Shown here piece after piece: positions 1 through 6,669 of a stretch of 17,848 nucleotides of DNA. The notes below the pieces were generated by a model. The model did no database searches. It saw only the letters and a program-made list of their open reading frames with translations, and had not been told where the DNA came from. The stretch covers positions 1-17,848 of the forward strand of contig CAKQTE010000064.1 in assembly GCA_934276485.1 (NCBI GenBank). The letters run 5' to 3'. A program made the position numbers and the translations under genes. Position 1 is the first letter of the stretch; each line of letters opens with the position of its first letter. Source of the DNA: an uncultured Spirochaetales bacterium. Its GTDB lineage: Bacteria > Spirochaetota > Spirochaetia > Sphaerochaetales > Sphaerochaetaceae.

Positions 1-120
1 CTCAGAAGGAGGACCTTCAAGTGCGAAGCCTGTTCTTTGGAAATTGACAGGGACGAAAATGCCGCAGTCAATCTGAAGAACGAAGGCTTAAGGATGCTTA
101 ATAAATTAGAAGTGGTTTAG
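1..120 (+). CDS. tnpB: TnpB (IS200/IS605 OrfB) C-terminal end, cut by window edge
   Basis: Frame 1 is open from the first base to a TAG at 118-120 and gives the last 39 residues of an IS605-type OrfB/TnpB protein. A CxxC pair (FKCEAC) is the second half of the family zinc finger. It is followed by DRDENAAVNL, the third RuvC motif with its catalytic aspartate. TnpB proteins are RNA-guided, RuvC-type DNA nucleases encoded by IS200/IS605 and IS607 elements. The rest of the gene lies outside the window, so whether it is intact cannot be judged. Recognition is confident because zinc finger plus DRDxNAAxNL is diagnostic. A domesticated TnpB is possible, but the IS-like 3' end that follows fits a normal element. 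Confidence 0.9.
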   Translation, partial: LRRRTFKCEACSLEIDRDENAAVNLKNEGLRMLNKLEVV

Positions 121-205
121 GCCACTAATAAATAACTGAGGCTGGGCGGGCCTCAGAGGTTCGAGATGGAGTAAGATGCCTTCGGGTGCATTCATCGCTT
201 GCAGG
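121..205 (+). ncRNA. Candidate omega/reRNA 3' scaffold and IS right end
   Basis: Directly after tnpB the sequence is GC-richer than its surroundings and contains two hairpins. One has a perfect 7-bp stem (136-142 with 150-156). The other has a C(UUCG)G tetraloop at 180-185 and flanking pairing of 176-179 with 188-191. In IS200/IS605 elements the guide RNA of TnpB is made from the 3' end of tnpB plus the right end, with the guide taken from the flanking DNA. Position and folding fit that model. The exact right end, near 195-210, cannot be fixed without related copies, so the boundaries are approximate. Confidence 0.45.
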
Positions 206-227
206 GCCAAAATCCAACAGGCTTTAG

Positions 228-788
228 CCGTTGGAGTACGTCAAAAATCTTGCAATGCTTATTTCTGACCAATGTATGCATACAACAAAAGTTGCAGTGT
301 TTTCGGATGAAGATAATACGGAATTCTTGGATGCAAGAGAGTTTAAAGGTTTCCATTCTGAAACAGCTGGATGAGTGTTTGTTTAATTTGGGACTTTACA
401 ATCGTACAAGAGCTACTATAGAAGGATTCCTTAGAGTGGAATATGTTGATTATCCAGAAGAAGCATATGCGCTGCGCTTTTAAATGCACTTATGCATAAG
501 GATTATAGCTATAGTGCAAGCATAATCATTAATTTGAATTCATCCTGCATCGAGTTCATAAACATCGGAGGATTAGCTTTTGGATTATCTAGCGACGATA
601 TTAAGATAGGAAAATCTGTGCCTCGCAATGAAATGCTTTTTAATCTATTACATAGGTTAAGACTCGTAGAGTCAAATGAAACAGGAATCAGAAGAATCTA
701 TTCTTTGTATAGAGACTGTATTAGCAATCCAGAAATATATGTTGCCCTTAATTCTTTCAGACTTGTTCTTCCAAATATGAATGCATAA
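228..788 (+). pseudogene. Remnant of COG2865-type AlbA_2/ATP-binding regulator
   Basis: Three reading frames must be joined to read one protein. From about 228 the frame reads LEYVKNLAMLISDQC and continues to FLDAREFKG (about 325-348). A shift then gives SILKQLDECL...LYNRTRATIEG...YPEEA to about 467. A second shift gives AALLNALMHKDYSYSAS...IGGLAFGLS...VPRN...LRLVESNETGI and ends at a natural stop at 786-788. These strings are typical of the C-terminal ATP-binding half of COG2865 predicted transcriptional regulators, which carry an N-terminal AlbA_2/Schlafen-like domain. The N-terminal half is missing and the IS605-like end lies immediately upstream. Two frameshifts plus the truncation make it non-functional. 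Family identification is from memory of conserved strings. Confidence 0.75.
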
Positions 789-795
789 TTAACAT

Positions 796-819
796 GCTCA
801 AACGGATTGTGAGCTTTTT
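796..819 (+). terminator. Weak terminator-like hairpin
   Basis: GCTCA (796-800) pairs with TGAGC (810-814) and is followed directly by five T residues. It sits 8 bases after the stop of the regulator remnant, where its terminator would be expected. The stem is only 5 bp, so this is a weak call. Confidence 0.35.
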
Positions 820-834
820 GGGCTAGTTATAGAT

Positions 835-871
835 ATAATCATCTACTGCCAAGTAGACAGTAGATGATTAT
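835..871. repeat. Perfect 14-bp inverted repeat
   Basis: ATAATCATCTACTG (835-848) and its exact complement (858-871) are separated by 9 bases. No T-run follows on either strand, so it is not a classical terminator. It lies between the regulator remnant and the 3' end of the lipoprotein gene. It could be an RNA stem, a protein-binding dyad or part of a small repeat element. No other copy was noticed in the window. Confidence 0.7.
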
Positions 872-996
872 GGATTTATGTCCTATTATTCAGGAATTGA
901 CACAAGGCAATAATCACAATTTACAACAATAAAGAGATATTACTATGTTTCCCTAAAGCAGATTCTGTGCTCTTGCCATTGTTAACGAAATAAATA

Positions 997-1830
997 TCAA
1001 CCCAAAGCAACTGTACAGGCCTCACCATTGATGAATACGATAAATATTTTTGGTTCTGTACCCTGTTCAAAAAAACTGATAATGGTATTTATCTCGCCTT
1101 TGGCTTCTTCGTAAGTTATATTTAAATAAGCTCCGCCTATAACTATTCCGTTTAGTATCCCTTTTTCATTTCCATCTTCACCTAGGACCTTAACGTTTTC
1201 ATATATAAAGTAAGAGTCATTTACTTTTGTAAACCCTTCTGGAGGTGTGGTTGATGTATTTATGCTATTCATGTCTAAAAATATTTTAGTGTAAATGTTA
1301 AATTGGTTTGTTGTTGCTTCTGGTATAGTTTGTGTTGGATCTTGATAAGGTGGAACTTGATATTTGTGTATAAGACACTTATCACCATTGATAGTAATCT
1401 CTGCATTTTTGCCGTTTCTTTCGATAGTCCCAGAAACTGTATATGTTTTACCTTTTACATCTTCAAAAGATAAATTAATGGATATCTCAGTTTTTGTATC
1501 TTTAAAAGTACCACTTAATGTACCTTCAAAATCATTGTAAGCATCGTCAATATCAACATCACTAAATGTGTAGACGTCGTTATCAAGGCTTACACCTTCA
1601 ATTGTATCATCCATATTTAAAAAGGACTGTCTATATAATTCTTGAAGTAGAAAAAGCTGTTCGGTAGTCGCTTTTGGTGCAGTGGTTGTGCCTGAATCAG
1701 GAATTGTAGGCTCGCTGACAGAACCTCCTGTATTAGAACCCGTATCAGGCGTAGGTGTTTTATTATCACAAGCCGTAAAAACAAATAAAACGAGGGTGAT
1801 AGCCAAAAGGCATACTAATGCTTTTTTCAT
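997..1830 (-). CDS. Lipoprotein with two repeated ~100-residue units
   Basis: This is a 277-residue predicted lipoprotein. A basic start (MKK) and a hydrophobic stretch lead to FTAC, which places the lipid-anchored cysteine at residue 21. A Thr/Pro/Gly/Ser-rich linker follows (about 22-52). The rest consists of two similar units, about 53-153 and 172-274. Each opens with ATT(E/N)Q followed by an amphipathic helix, and each ends in beta-strand-like sequence and a NG(D/E)xC motif with one cysteine. The unit pattern suggests an internal duplication. A good ribosome site (GGAG, 8 bases from the ATG) supports the start. I do not recognise the family and infer no function beyond an envelope-anchored protein. 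A decayed paralogue lies upstream (2011-2205), and the promoter region contains a C7 tract. Confidence 0.85.
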   Translation of the reverse strand: MKKALVCLLAITLVLFVFTACDNKTPTPDTGSNTGGSVSEPTIPDSGTTTAPKATTEQLFLLQELYRQSFLNMDDTIEGVSLDNDVYTFSDVDIDDAYNDFEGTLSGTFKDTKTEISINLSFEDVKGKTYTVSGTIERNGKNAEITINGDKCLIHKYQVPPYQDPTQTIPEATTNQFNIYTKIFLDMNSINTSTTPPEGFTKVNDSYFIYENVKVLGEDGNEKGILNGIVIGGAYLNITYEEAKGEINTIISFFEQGTEPKIFIVFINGEACTVALG

Positions 1831-1869
1831 ATAAAGCTCTCCTTTTTTTGTATGGGATTTGGTCTACAC

Positions 1870-1898
1870 AGATTAAGGGGGGGTAGTACTCCTGTCAA
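1870..1898 (-). promoter_or_regulatory. Putative lipoprotein promoter with C7 spacer tract
   Basis: On the minus strand a perfect -35 hexamer TTGACA (1893-1898) lies 17 bases from a poor -10 (TAATCT, 1870-1875). The spacer contains seven consecutive C residues (G on the plus strand, 1877-1883). The promoter sits about 40 bases upstream of the lipoprotein ATG. Optimal spacing is reached with exactly seven C, so tract-length change would alter promoter strength. The -10 is weak, so the call is tentative. Confidence 0.5.
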
Positions 1899-2010
1899 GC
1901 AAATTTTACGTATGAATGACTAGTAATTTACAATGTTGTATAAATTTACAGATTCCATAGGAGACTCTCATTTTAATTTGCTAATAAGCTTGGCATCTGT
2001 AGTTTAAATT

Positions 2011-2205
2011 CTACATTGAAAGATTGCATCTCCATTCCTGTGGCCGGATCTCTGGTTTTCTATAATCACTAGGATGTTTTGTTCCAACGAGAGGCTTAGT
2101 GCAAACCTTTTGAGCGTCTGTGACCATTGAAATGATTACAGGATTGGTAGGTGCAGAAGTGCTGTTATCGTAAGATGTGAAGACAAATAAATCGATGGTT
2201 ATAGC
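2011..2205 (-). pseudogene. Decayed paralogue of the adjacent lipoprotein
   Basis: Read on the minus strand, 2205 down to 2011 is open for 64 codons and begins AITIDLFVFTSYDNSTSAP. The intact lipoprotein has AITLVLFVFTACDNKTPTP at the same place. The DNA is clearly similar across the signal peptide region (plus-strand 2174-2209 against about 1766-1806). The essential lipobox cysteine has become tyrosine, no start codon lies in register, and similarity fades after the linker. This looks like the broken N-terminus of a tandem duplicate. What follows the linker is not recognisable as the repeat unit. Confidence 0.65.
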
Positions 2206-2408
2206 TCAAATTGTTTGGTTGATATATTTCTCATTATTAAGCCTACCTTTCCGGTTGGATAATAGCGTTTTATTTTATAAAAATAATGGAATCTTAATAG
2301 TAGGGATATAGTCATGGCTAACACCATTATGCTATAAGAAAACGTTGCAAAAAAAAGGACTGAACATTTCATAAATTCGTTCATTTAGCTTAAATTCATG
2401 AACATCTT

Positions 2409-2437
2409 TTGACTTGGTTTTTACGGCTTTTTGTACT
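2409..2437 (+). promoter_or_regulatory. Putative promoter of the secreted-protein gene
   Basis: TTGACT (2409-2414) and TGTACT (2432-2437) are separated by 17 bases. The -35 matches the sigma-70 consensus at five positions and the -10 at four. It lies about 40 bases upstream of a strong Shine-Dalgarno (2475-2483). The stretch 2206-2408 before it shows nothing else I can support. Confidence 0.45.
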
Positions 2438-2474
2438 GACTGCAGAGAATGGTAACTCGCAGCAAAAGCTATTG

Positions 2475-2516
2475 AAAAGGAGGCGCATGAAAACGTAAAT
2501 CATGCGACTAAAAATG
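2475..2516 (+). promoter_or_regulatory. Shine-Dalgarno separated from its start codon by a hairpin
   Basis: A near-perfect Shine-Dalgarno (AAAAGGAGG, 2475-2483) is followed at once by a perfect inverted repeat, CGCATGA (2484-2490) and TCATGCG (2500-2506), with a 9-base loop. The likely start ATG is at 2514, 7 bases after the stem. Linear distance from the Shine-Dalgarno is 30 bases, far too long, but with the hairpin folded it is about 7, which is optimal. The stem also hides two other ATGs (2487, which would encode only MKT and stop, and 2502). Confidence 0.55.
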
Positions 2517-3107
2517 AAGAAGATTATTACACTTTCTTTGGTATTCCTACTTTCTCTCGGATATCTAATGGCAGGAGATTCAGCTGCCCTAAACCTAGCT
2601 TACAAGCCAGAGATTGAAGATGCATCATTCTTGGGTCTATCAGCATCTGAAATTAGCTTTACAGCTGGTGGAACTCCAAATCTGGATGATACTCATAATG
2701 CAATACTAAGTAAGAATGGTTCCTATACCCTTTACCTAGGATGGCAATATCGTCAGTCAGATCCTCATGAAACAAATCTAAGAGTATTTTTGCAGTCTGC
2801 TAATGGAAGAATCCTTCAGAGTGGAACAGATTCTAAAGAGATTTCTTATGATATCTCAGTAGGATCAATTATAAGTGCAAAGAATTCTATCGCTCATACT
2901 GCTACTTTTGATGCAAGTGGACTTACAAATCCTACAGGTGGATGTAATTTGGCTATTCAAAATACAGTGGAAGAAGGTACTGGACTATATCCATATGAAT
3001 TCTGGGGATGTGTTCCAGTAACAGTTGCTCTTGATGATCATGTATGGTCTGAGTATAAGAACGCTACATATACAGATACCATTACAGTTTCTGTATTTGT
3101 TGAGTAA
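2514..3107 (+). CDS. Small secreted protein, beta-rich, unknown function
   Basis: This is a 197-residue protein with a clear signal peptide: MKK, a hydrophobic core, then a likely cleavage after YLMA. There is no lipobox cysteine. The mature part is rich in Ser, Thr, Gly and beta-strand-like segments, with two cysteines in the C-terminal half (GGCNLA and WGCVPV) that could form a disulfide. It ends in a strand-like TDTITVSVFVE, as seen in small immunoglobulin-like or pilin-like exported domains, though I cannot name the family. An in-frame ATG at 2502 would add MRLK. I prefer 2514 because MKK begins a typical signal peptide and because of the hairpin spacing. The gene has its own putative promoter and terminator, so it is probably monocistronic. 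Confidence 0.8.
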   Translation: MKKIITLSLVFLLSLGYLMAGDSAALNLAYKPEIEDASFLGLSASEISFTAGGTPNLDDTHNAILSKNGSYTLYLGWQYRQSDPHETNLRVFLQSANGRILQSGTDSKEISYDISVGSIISAKNSIAHTATFDASGLTNPTGGCNLAIQNTVEEGTGLYPYEFWGCVPVTVALDDHVWSEYKNATYTDTITVSVFVE

Positions 3108-3130
3108 GACTATTTCACATAGTTATTTTG

Positions 3131-3175
3131 ATAAAAAGAGAAGGTGCCATTTTGTTTTGACACCTTCTTCTTTTA
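3131..3175. terminator. Bidirectional Rho-independent terminator
   Basis: A 10-base arm (3140-3149) pairs with 3158-3167 apart from one mismatch. It has a T-rich loop, a T-rich tail on the plus strand and an A-rich stretch (ataaaaaga) before it, which is a T-tail for the minus strand. It lies between two convergent genes, the secreted protein and the binding-protein end of the importer operon, and can serve both. Confidence 0.8.
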
Positions 3176-3178
3176 TGG

Positions 3179-4228
3179 TTAAAGTCCTAGTATTTCTTTA
3201 GCTTCTGCTTCTGTAAGAGTCTTATGATAGAAAATATCATAGTACTCTTGAGTCTTGGCAACGATATCTACATCGTATGCTTCAGGATTAAGGATGTTTC
3301 CTAGCCAATAGATACCTATGAATCTATTTGTTGCAGGAGGAGTATCCAAGAAAGAATATGGAGTACTTGGAATCAAGTAAACGCGTCCATTCTTTACAGC
3401 TTGTAGCTCTTTCCAGGTGGCGCTTGTTGTAACTGTCTGATAAGCTTCCTCGTTTCCAAGTAATATCACCTCTGGATCCCATAGATAGATCTGCTCAAGT
3501 GAGATATTACCATTTGATTTTGTAAATGATTTAGGAACGATGTTATTTACACCAATGTATTCAATTACCTCTCCATGGAAAGAACCTGTTTCAACGCCCT
3601 GCAGTCCATCGGATGCAGAAGAGTAGTAGAGGTTAGTATTGATCTTGTCTCTATTGGCTTTACCCATATCGAGAGCATCTCGTGAGAATGTTGCTAAACG
3701 CTTTGCCTGTTCTTCTTCAGAAAGGATATCACCAAGCATTGTGAACATCTTGTCGGCATTATCTAGGTAACCTTCAACGAAGATTACAGGAATTCCGATA
3801 TTAGCACTAAGTTCATCTAGCTCTTTGGCCATATCTTCCTTACTTCCCTTGATTTCACCAACATCTATAATGACTTCAGGATCTGCTGCAATCAGAGCTT
3901 CCTTATTGAGGTTAGCTTTCTTTCCATAGAATGTTCCAAATACAGGAAGCTTTGCAATCTCAGGCAAGAATACATCCATTGCACTTTGGCTAATCTTTGA
4001 AGACCAACCAACCATCTTATCTGGAGCGACTGCATAGATAGCAAGCTGTGCTACGTTTCCGCTTGGTGCAACTCTTGTGATATTAGCTGGAATTTCAACT
4101 TCTCTTCCAAGAGAATCGACATAGATTCTTGACTCAATTTCTTGGTTTTGCTTTTCAACTGCAGCCTGTGCAAATACAGTTGTAAGTGCAACCAGTAACA
4201 AGAGCATTATCAATAAGGGTTTTTTCAT
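3179..4228 (-). CDS. Periplasmic metal/oxyanion-binding protein of ABC importer
   Basis: This is a 349-residue exported substrate-binding protein of the TroA/FhuD (cluster A) fold. The signal peptide runs from MKKPLL to about FAQA. The mature start contains the typical DSLGREVEIP strand and then RVAPSGNVAQLAI. Later features include PDKMVGW, LIAADPEVIID, the long rigid helix region (about 140-190) and the C-terminal WDPEVILLGNE and ATNRFIG strings. Such proteins deliver siderophores, cobalamin, haem or molybdate/tungstate to FecCD-type permeases. The ModE-like gene at the head of the operon and the molybdoenzyme maturation genes nearby favour molybdate or tungstate, as in Haemophilus MolBCA. 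Its ATG overlaps the methyltransferase stop (ATGA type) and has GGGAG 7 bases upstream. It is the last gene of the operon. Confidence 0.9.
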   Translation of the reverse strand: MKKPLLIMLLLLVALTTVFAQAAVEKQNQEIESRIYVDSLGREVEIPANITRVAPSGNVAQLAIYAVAPDKMVGWSSKISQSAMDVFLPEIAKLPVFGTFYGKKANLNKEALIAADPEVIIDVGEIKGSKEDMAKELDELSANIGIPVIFVEGYLDNADKMFTMLGDILSEEEQAKRLATFSRDALDMGKANRDKINTNLYYSSASDGLQGVETGSFHGEVIEYIGVNNIVPKSFTKSNGNISLEQIYLWDPEVILLGNEEAYQTVTTSATWKELQAVKNGRVYLIPSTPYSFLDTPPATNRFIGIYWLGNILNPEAYDVDIVAKTQEYYDIFYHKTLTEAEAKEILGL

Positions 4229-4896
4229 TTATTATCTCCCATTTCTATTTCAAAGATTGTTATATCCTTTTTGTTTTTAAGCATTATTGGATAGCCAGGA
4301 ATCGGGCATAATCTGAGACACTTCCTTTTCTCATTCCTGATATCATCCTTGTAGTAGGATTGTAGAAATAGCTCAGCTTCTTCCTCGTCAACAAAAGGTT
4401 GATTAAAAGGAATAGTCATAGGACGGATGGTATAATCAGCATCTACACTATCCAGATAGTCCATGATTTCCTCTGGTGGCACATGGCGCGCAGATCCGCC
4501 TCCTGTGACATAGATGATCTTCCGTCTTGCAATACGAGAAAAAGATTCAAAGTTGTTGTTTCTAGATAGCTTTCCAAAGAATACGCATACAAGAACATCG
4601 CACATTTCGTTTTCTGTGAAGATATCTTTCAATTCAAATAGATTGCTATCAAAATGGGAGGATGCAAAAGCAATGGCTTTTTCATCAATGTCATAACCTT
4701 TGATATTCTTGATTCCCTTGGTATAAAGTGCATTTGTAAGATAACCAAGTCCTGAGCCTGCTTCTATTACCTTGTCTTTCTTTCTAATCGATTGGGATAG
4801 TATGGACGCAAGAATACTATGAAATTGAGAGTATTCACTTGCTCTTTCGTACCAGGAGATTCTTTCGTCATTCCACCAATTTACTTTGGAACACAT
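4225..4896 (-). CDS. Class I SAM-dependent methyltransferase in the importer operon
   Basis: The 223-residue protein has a Rossmann-type SAM-binding fold. Motif I is VIEAGSGLGYL (43-53), the acidic ribose-binding end of strand 2 is GYDID (67-71), and a motif II/III-like ELKDIF comes about 20 residues later. The N-terminus is aromatic-rich (WWNDERISWYERASEYSQF). The C-terminus contains three cysteines including RKCLRLCPIPGYP. The substrate is unknown. It overlaps the ATPase gene by 16 bases and the binding-protein gene by 4, so it is translationally coupled to the transporter. It could modify a metal-chelating small molecule, a thiol/selenol or oxyanion species, or a protein. The sequence does not decide between these. 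Confidence 0.85.
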   Translation of the reverse strand: MCSKVNWWNDERISWYERASEYSQFHSILASILSQSIRKKDKVIEAGSGLGYLTNALYTKGIKNIKGYDIDEKAIAFASSHFDSNLFELKDIFTENEMCDVLVCVFFGKLSRNNNFESFSRIARRKIIYVTGGGSARHVPPEEIMDYLDSVDADYTIRPMTIPFNQPFVDEEEAELFLQSYYKDDIRNEKRKCLRLCPIPGYPIMLKNKKDITIFEIEMGDNK

Positions 4897-5654
4897 ATGA
4901 TCCTCCTATTAGAGCCAGTATCAATCTCCGATAGATACAAATCTCGTCCATATAACATGGATAGTCTCTTACCATCCTTAAGTTCTTCTTTATCTGGATA
5001 GTATTCAGAGTGCCCATCATCAAGAATCAATACAGATGTGCTTAAATGAAAAGCTTGTTCTGGATTATGTGTCGAAAACAGGATTGTATATCCATTCTGT
5101 CTTAGCTTTTCAGCACTCTCTAACACTAATAGTTGATTTGAGTAATCAAGAGCAGATGTAGGCTCATCCAGAAGAAGAACCCTGGACTCCTGGGTCAATG
5201 CTCTTGCAATTATTGCAAGCTGCTTTTCTCCACCTGATATCTTAGCCATTGATTTATTCATCAAATGCTTGATTCCCATCAATTCAATTGATTCTATTGC
5301 TTTGTCGTAATCTTCCTTCTTAGGACGAGAGAATGTCGAAATTTGAGGAGCTCTTCCCATTACAACCGAGTCCAATACTGTTGTTGGGAATGCCATCTCA
5401 GAGTATTGTGGGATATAAGCAATGAGCTGTGCTCTTTCCTTATATGAAATAGAATCAAGATTCCTACCATCTATTTCTATCTTCCCACCATTAGGCTTTA
5501 GAAAGCCCAATAAGAGCTTAAGGAGGGTAGTCTTACCAGAACCATTTCTTCCAAGAAGTGCTATCGACTCACCATCTTTCAAGGAAAACGACACATCTTT
5601 CAGAACAACATGTTCGTGGTAACTAAAAGCAAGGTTCTCTACATTAAATAGCAT
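4881..5654 (-). CDS. ABC importer ATPase, FecE/BtuD/MolC type
   Basis: This 257-residue ATPase powers the importer. The Walker A motif is GRNGSGKTT (35-43), the Q-loop glutamine is Q83, the signature is ISGGEKQ (139-145), Walker B is VLLLDEP (159-165) and the H-loop histidine is H196. Length and motif spacing match the FecE/BtuD group that pairs with FecCD-type permeases, rather than the ModC type. There is no extra C-terminal TOBE/MOP domain, as expected for MolC-like ATPases. Its start overlaps the permease end by 11 bases and its end overlaps the methyltransferase by 16. All catalytic residues are present, so it should be active. Confidence 0.93.
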   Translation of the reverse strand: MLFNVENLAFSYHEHVVLKDVSFSLKDGESIALLGRNGSGKTTLLKLLLGFLKPNGGKIEIDGRNLDSISYKERAQLIAYIPQYSEMAFPTTVLDSVVMGRAPQISTFSRPKKEDYDKAIESIELMGIKHLMNKSMAKISGGEKQLAIIARALTQESRVLLLDEPTSALDYSNQLLVLESAEKLRQNGYTILFSTHNPEQAFHLSTSVLILDDGHSEYYPDKEELKDGKRLSMLYGRDLYLSEIDTGSNRRIICVPK

Positions 5655-6669
5655 CTTCCCTCCTTCCTTGACGTAGGATCAAGTATAGGAAGAATGGAGC
5701 TCCAACAATGGATGTCAAAATACCAATAGGAACTTCTGATGTGCTGATCATACGAGAAATCGTATCGACAAGAATCAAGAAAGAAGCACCTAAGAATATT
5801 GATGAAGGAATCGTCTTTCTAGTATTACAACCAAGGATCATTCTAACGATATGTGGAATCACAAGACCTATCCAACCAATAACACCAGATATTGCAACTG
5901 AAGATGAGATCATCAAACTAGATGCAAGAATAACGATTGTTCTAATTACTCTTGTGTTGGTTCCTAGTGATCTTGCTTCTTCTTCTGATAGTGAGAGGAT
6001 GTTGATCTTCCACGATAGTGTGTAGATAACTATCATGGAAACAATCATTGGAATGAATGTTATAGCAACATCCTTGAAGGTAGCTCCAGCAAGAGACCCC
6101 ATCAAGAAATATGTGATATTAGGAAGAGTATCATTAGGGTCAGCAACAAGCTTTACAAAACTTGTGAGAGCAGAGAACAATGAACTGATCATTATTCCTC
6201 CAAGCACATATCCCAATATCTGATTGTGCTTAACTCGCGATGAGATGATCATCACGAGTCCTACTGATAATAGACCAAACAAGAACGCACATCCATTAAC
6301 AAGGATATTTGGCAGTCCTAATAGAAGAGCAAGAGCTGCTCCAAAGCCTGCACCACTTGTGGTTCCCAGTACATCTGGTGATACCATTGGATTATGAAAT
6401 ATTGTCTGGAAGGTTAAGCCTGCAAGGGACAGGCCTGCACCAACTAAAGAGCCTGCAAGTAGGCGAGGAAGACGTATGTTGATTACAACTATCTCAGCTT
6501 GCCTAGACCAAGTGTGTTCAATAGGGAATATCTTTGATAGCAAAATCCTGATTAGCGTTATTGGATCTACTGGATAGCGTCCAAAGGAAAACGAAAGAAT
6601 GAATATCAAGATATATAGAAATACAAATGCTACTACAGCAATAGATTGATTGTGCTTTGATCTAATCAT
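5644..6669 (-). CDS. FecCD-family ABC permease
   Basis: This is a 341-residue polytopic membrane protein of the FecCD/BtuC/MolB family. About ten hydrophobic segments are visible. Family hallmarks include RLPRLLAGSLVGAGLSLAGLTFQ (read around residues 49-71), NPMVSPDVLGTTSGAGFGA and the cytoplasmic ARSLGTN loop that contacts the ATPase. The C-terminal GVIGWIGLVIPHIVRM is also characteristic. It forms a homodimeric channel through the inner membrane for the substrate brought by the binding protein. The start overlaps the stop of the ModE-like gene in an ATGA arrangement, and the end overlaps the ATPase. Substrate is inferred as molybdate or tungstate from context, because the permease family also carries iron chelates and cobalamin. 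Confidence 0.93.
   Translation of the reverse strand: MIRSKHNQSIAVVAFVFLYILIFILSFSFGRYPVDPITLIRILLSKIFPIEHTWSRQAEIVVINIRLPRLLAGSLVGAGLSLAGLTFQTIFHNPMVSPDVLGTTSGAGFGAALALLLGLPNILVNGCAFLFGLLSVGLVMIISSRVKHNQILGYVLGGIMISSLFSALTSFVKLVADPNDTLPNITYFLMGSLAGATFKDVAITFIPMIVSMIVIYTLSWKINILSLSEEEARSLGTNTRVIRTIVILASSLMISSSVAISGVIGWIGLVIPHIVRMILGCNTRKTIPSSIFLGASFLILVDTISRMISTSEVPIGILTSIVGAPFFLYLILRQGRREDAI

Noticed and set aside
892..925. TTGACA near 896 as a plus-strand promoter
   Set aside because: The matching -10 is poor (TTTACA) and no plus-strand gene follows, since the next gene is on the other strand.
2199..2384. 61-codon minus-strand ORF with one hydrophobic segment
   Set aside because: It overlaps the decayed lipoprotein remnant, lacks a ribosome site and resembles no family. 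The hydrophobic stretch is expected by chance in AT-rich DNA.
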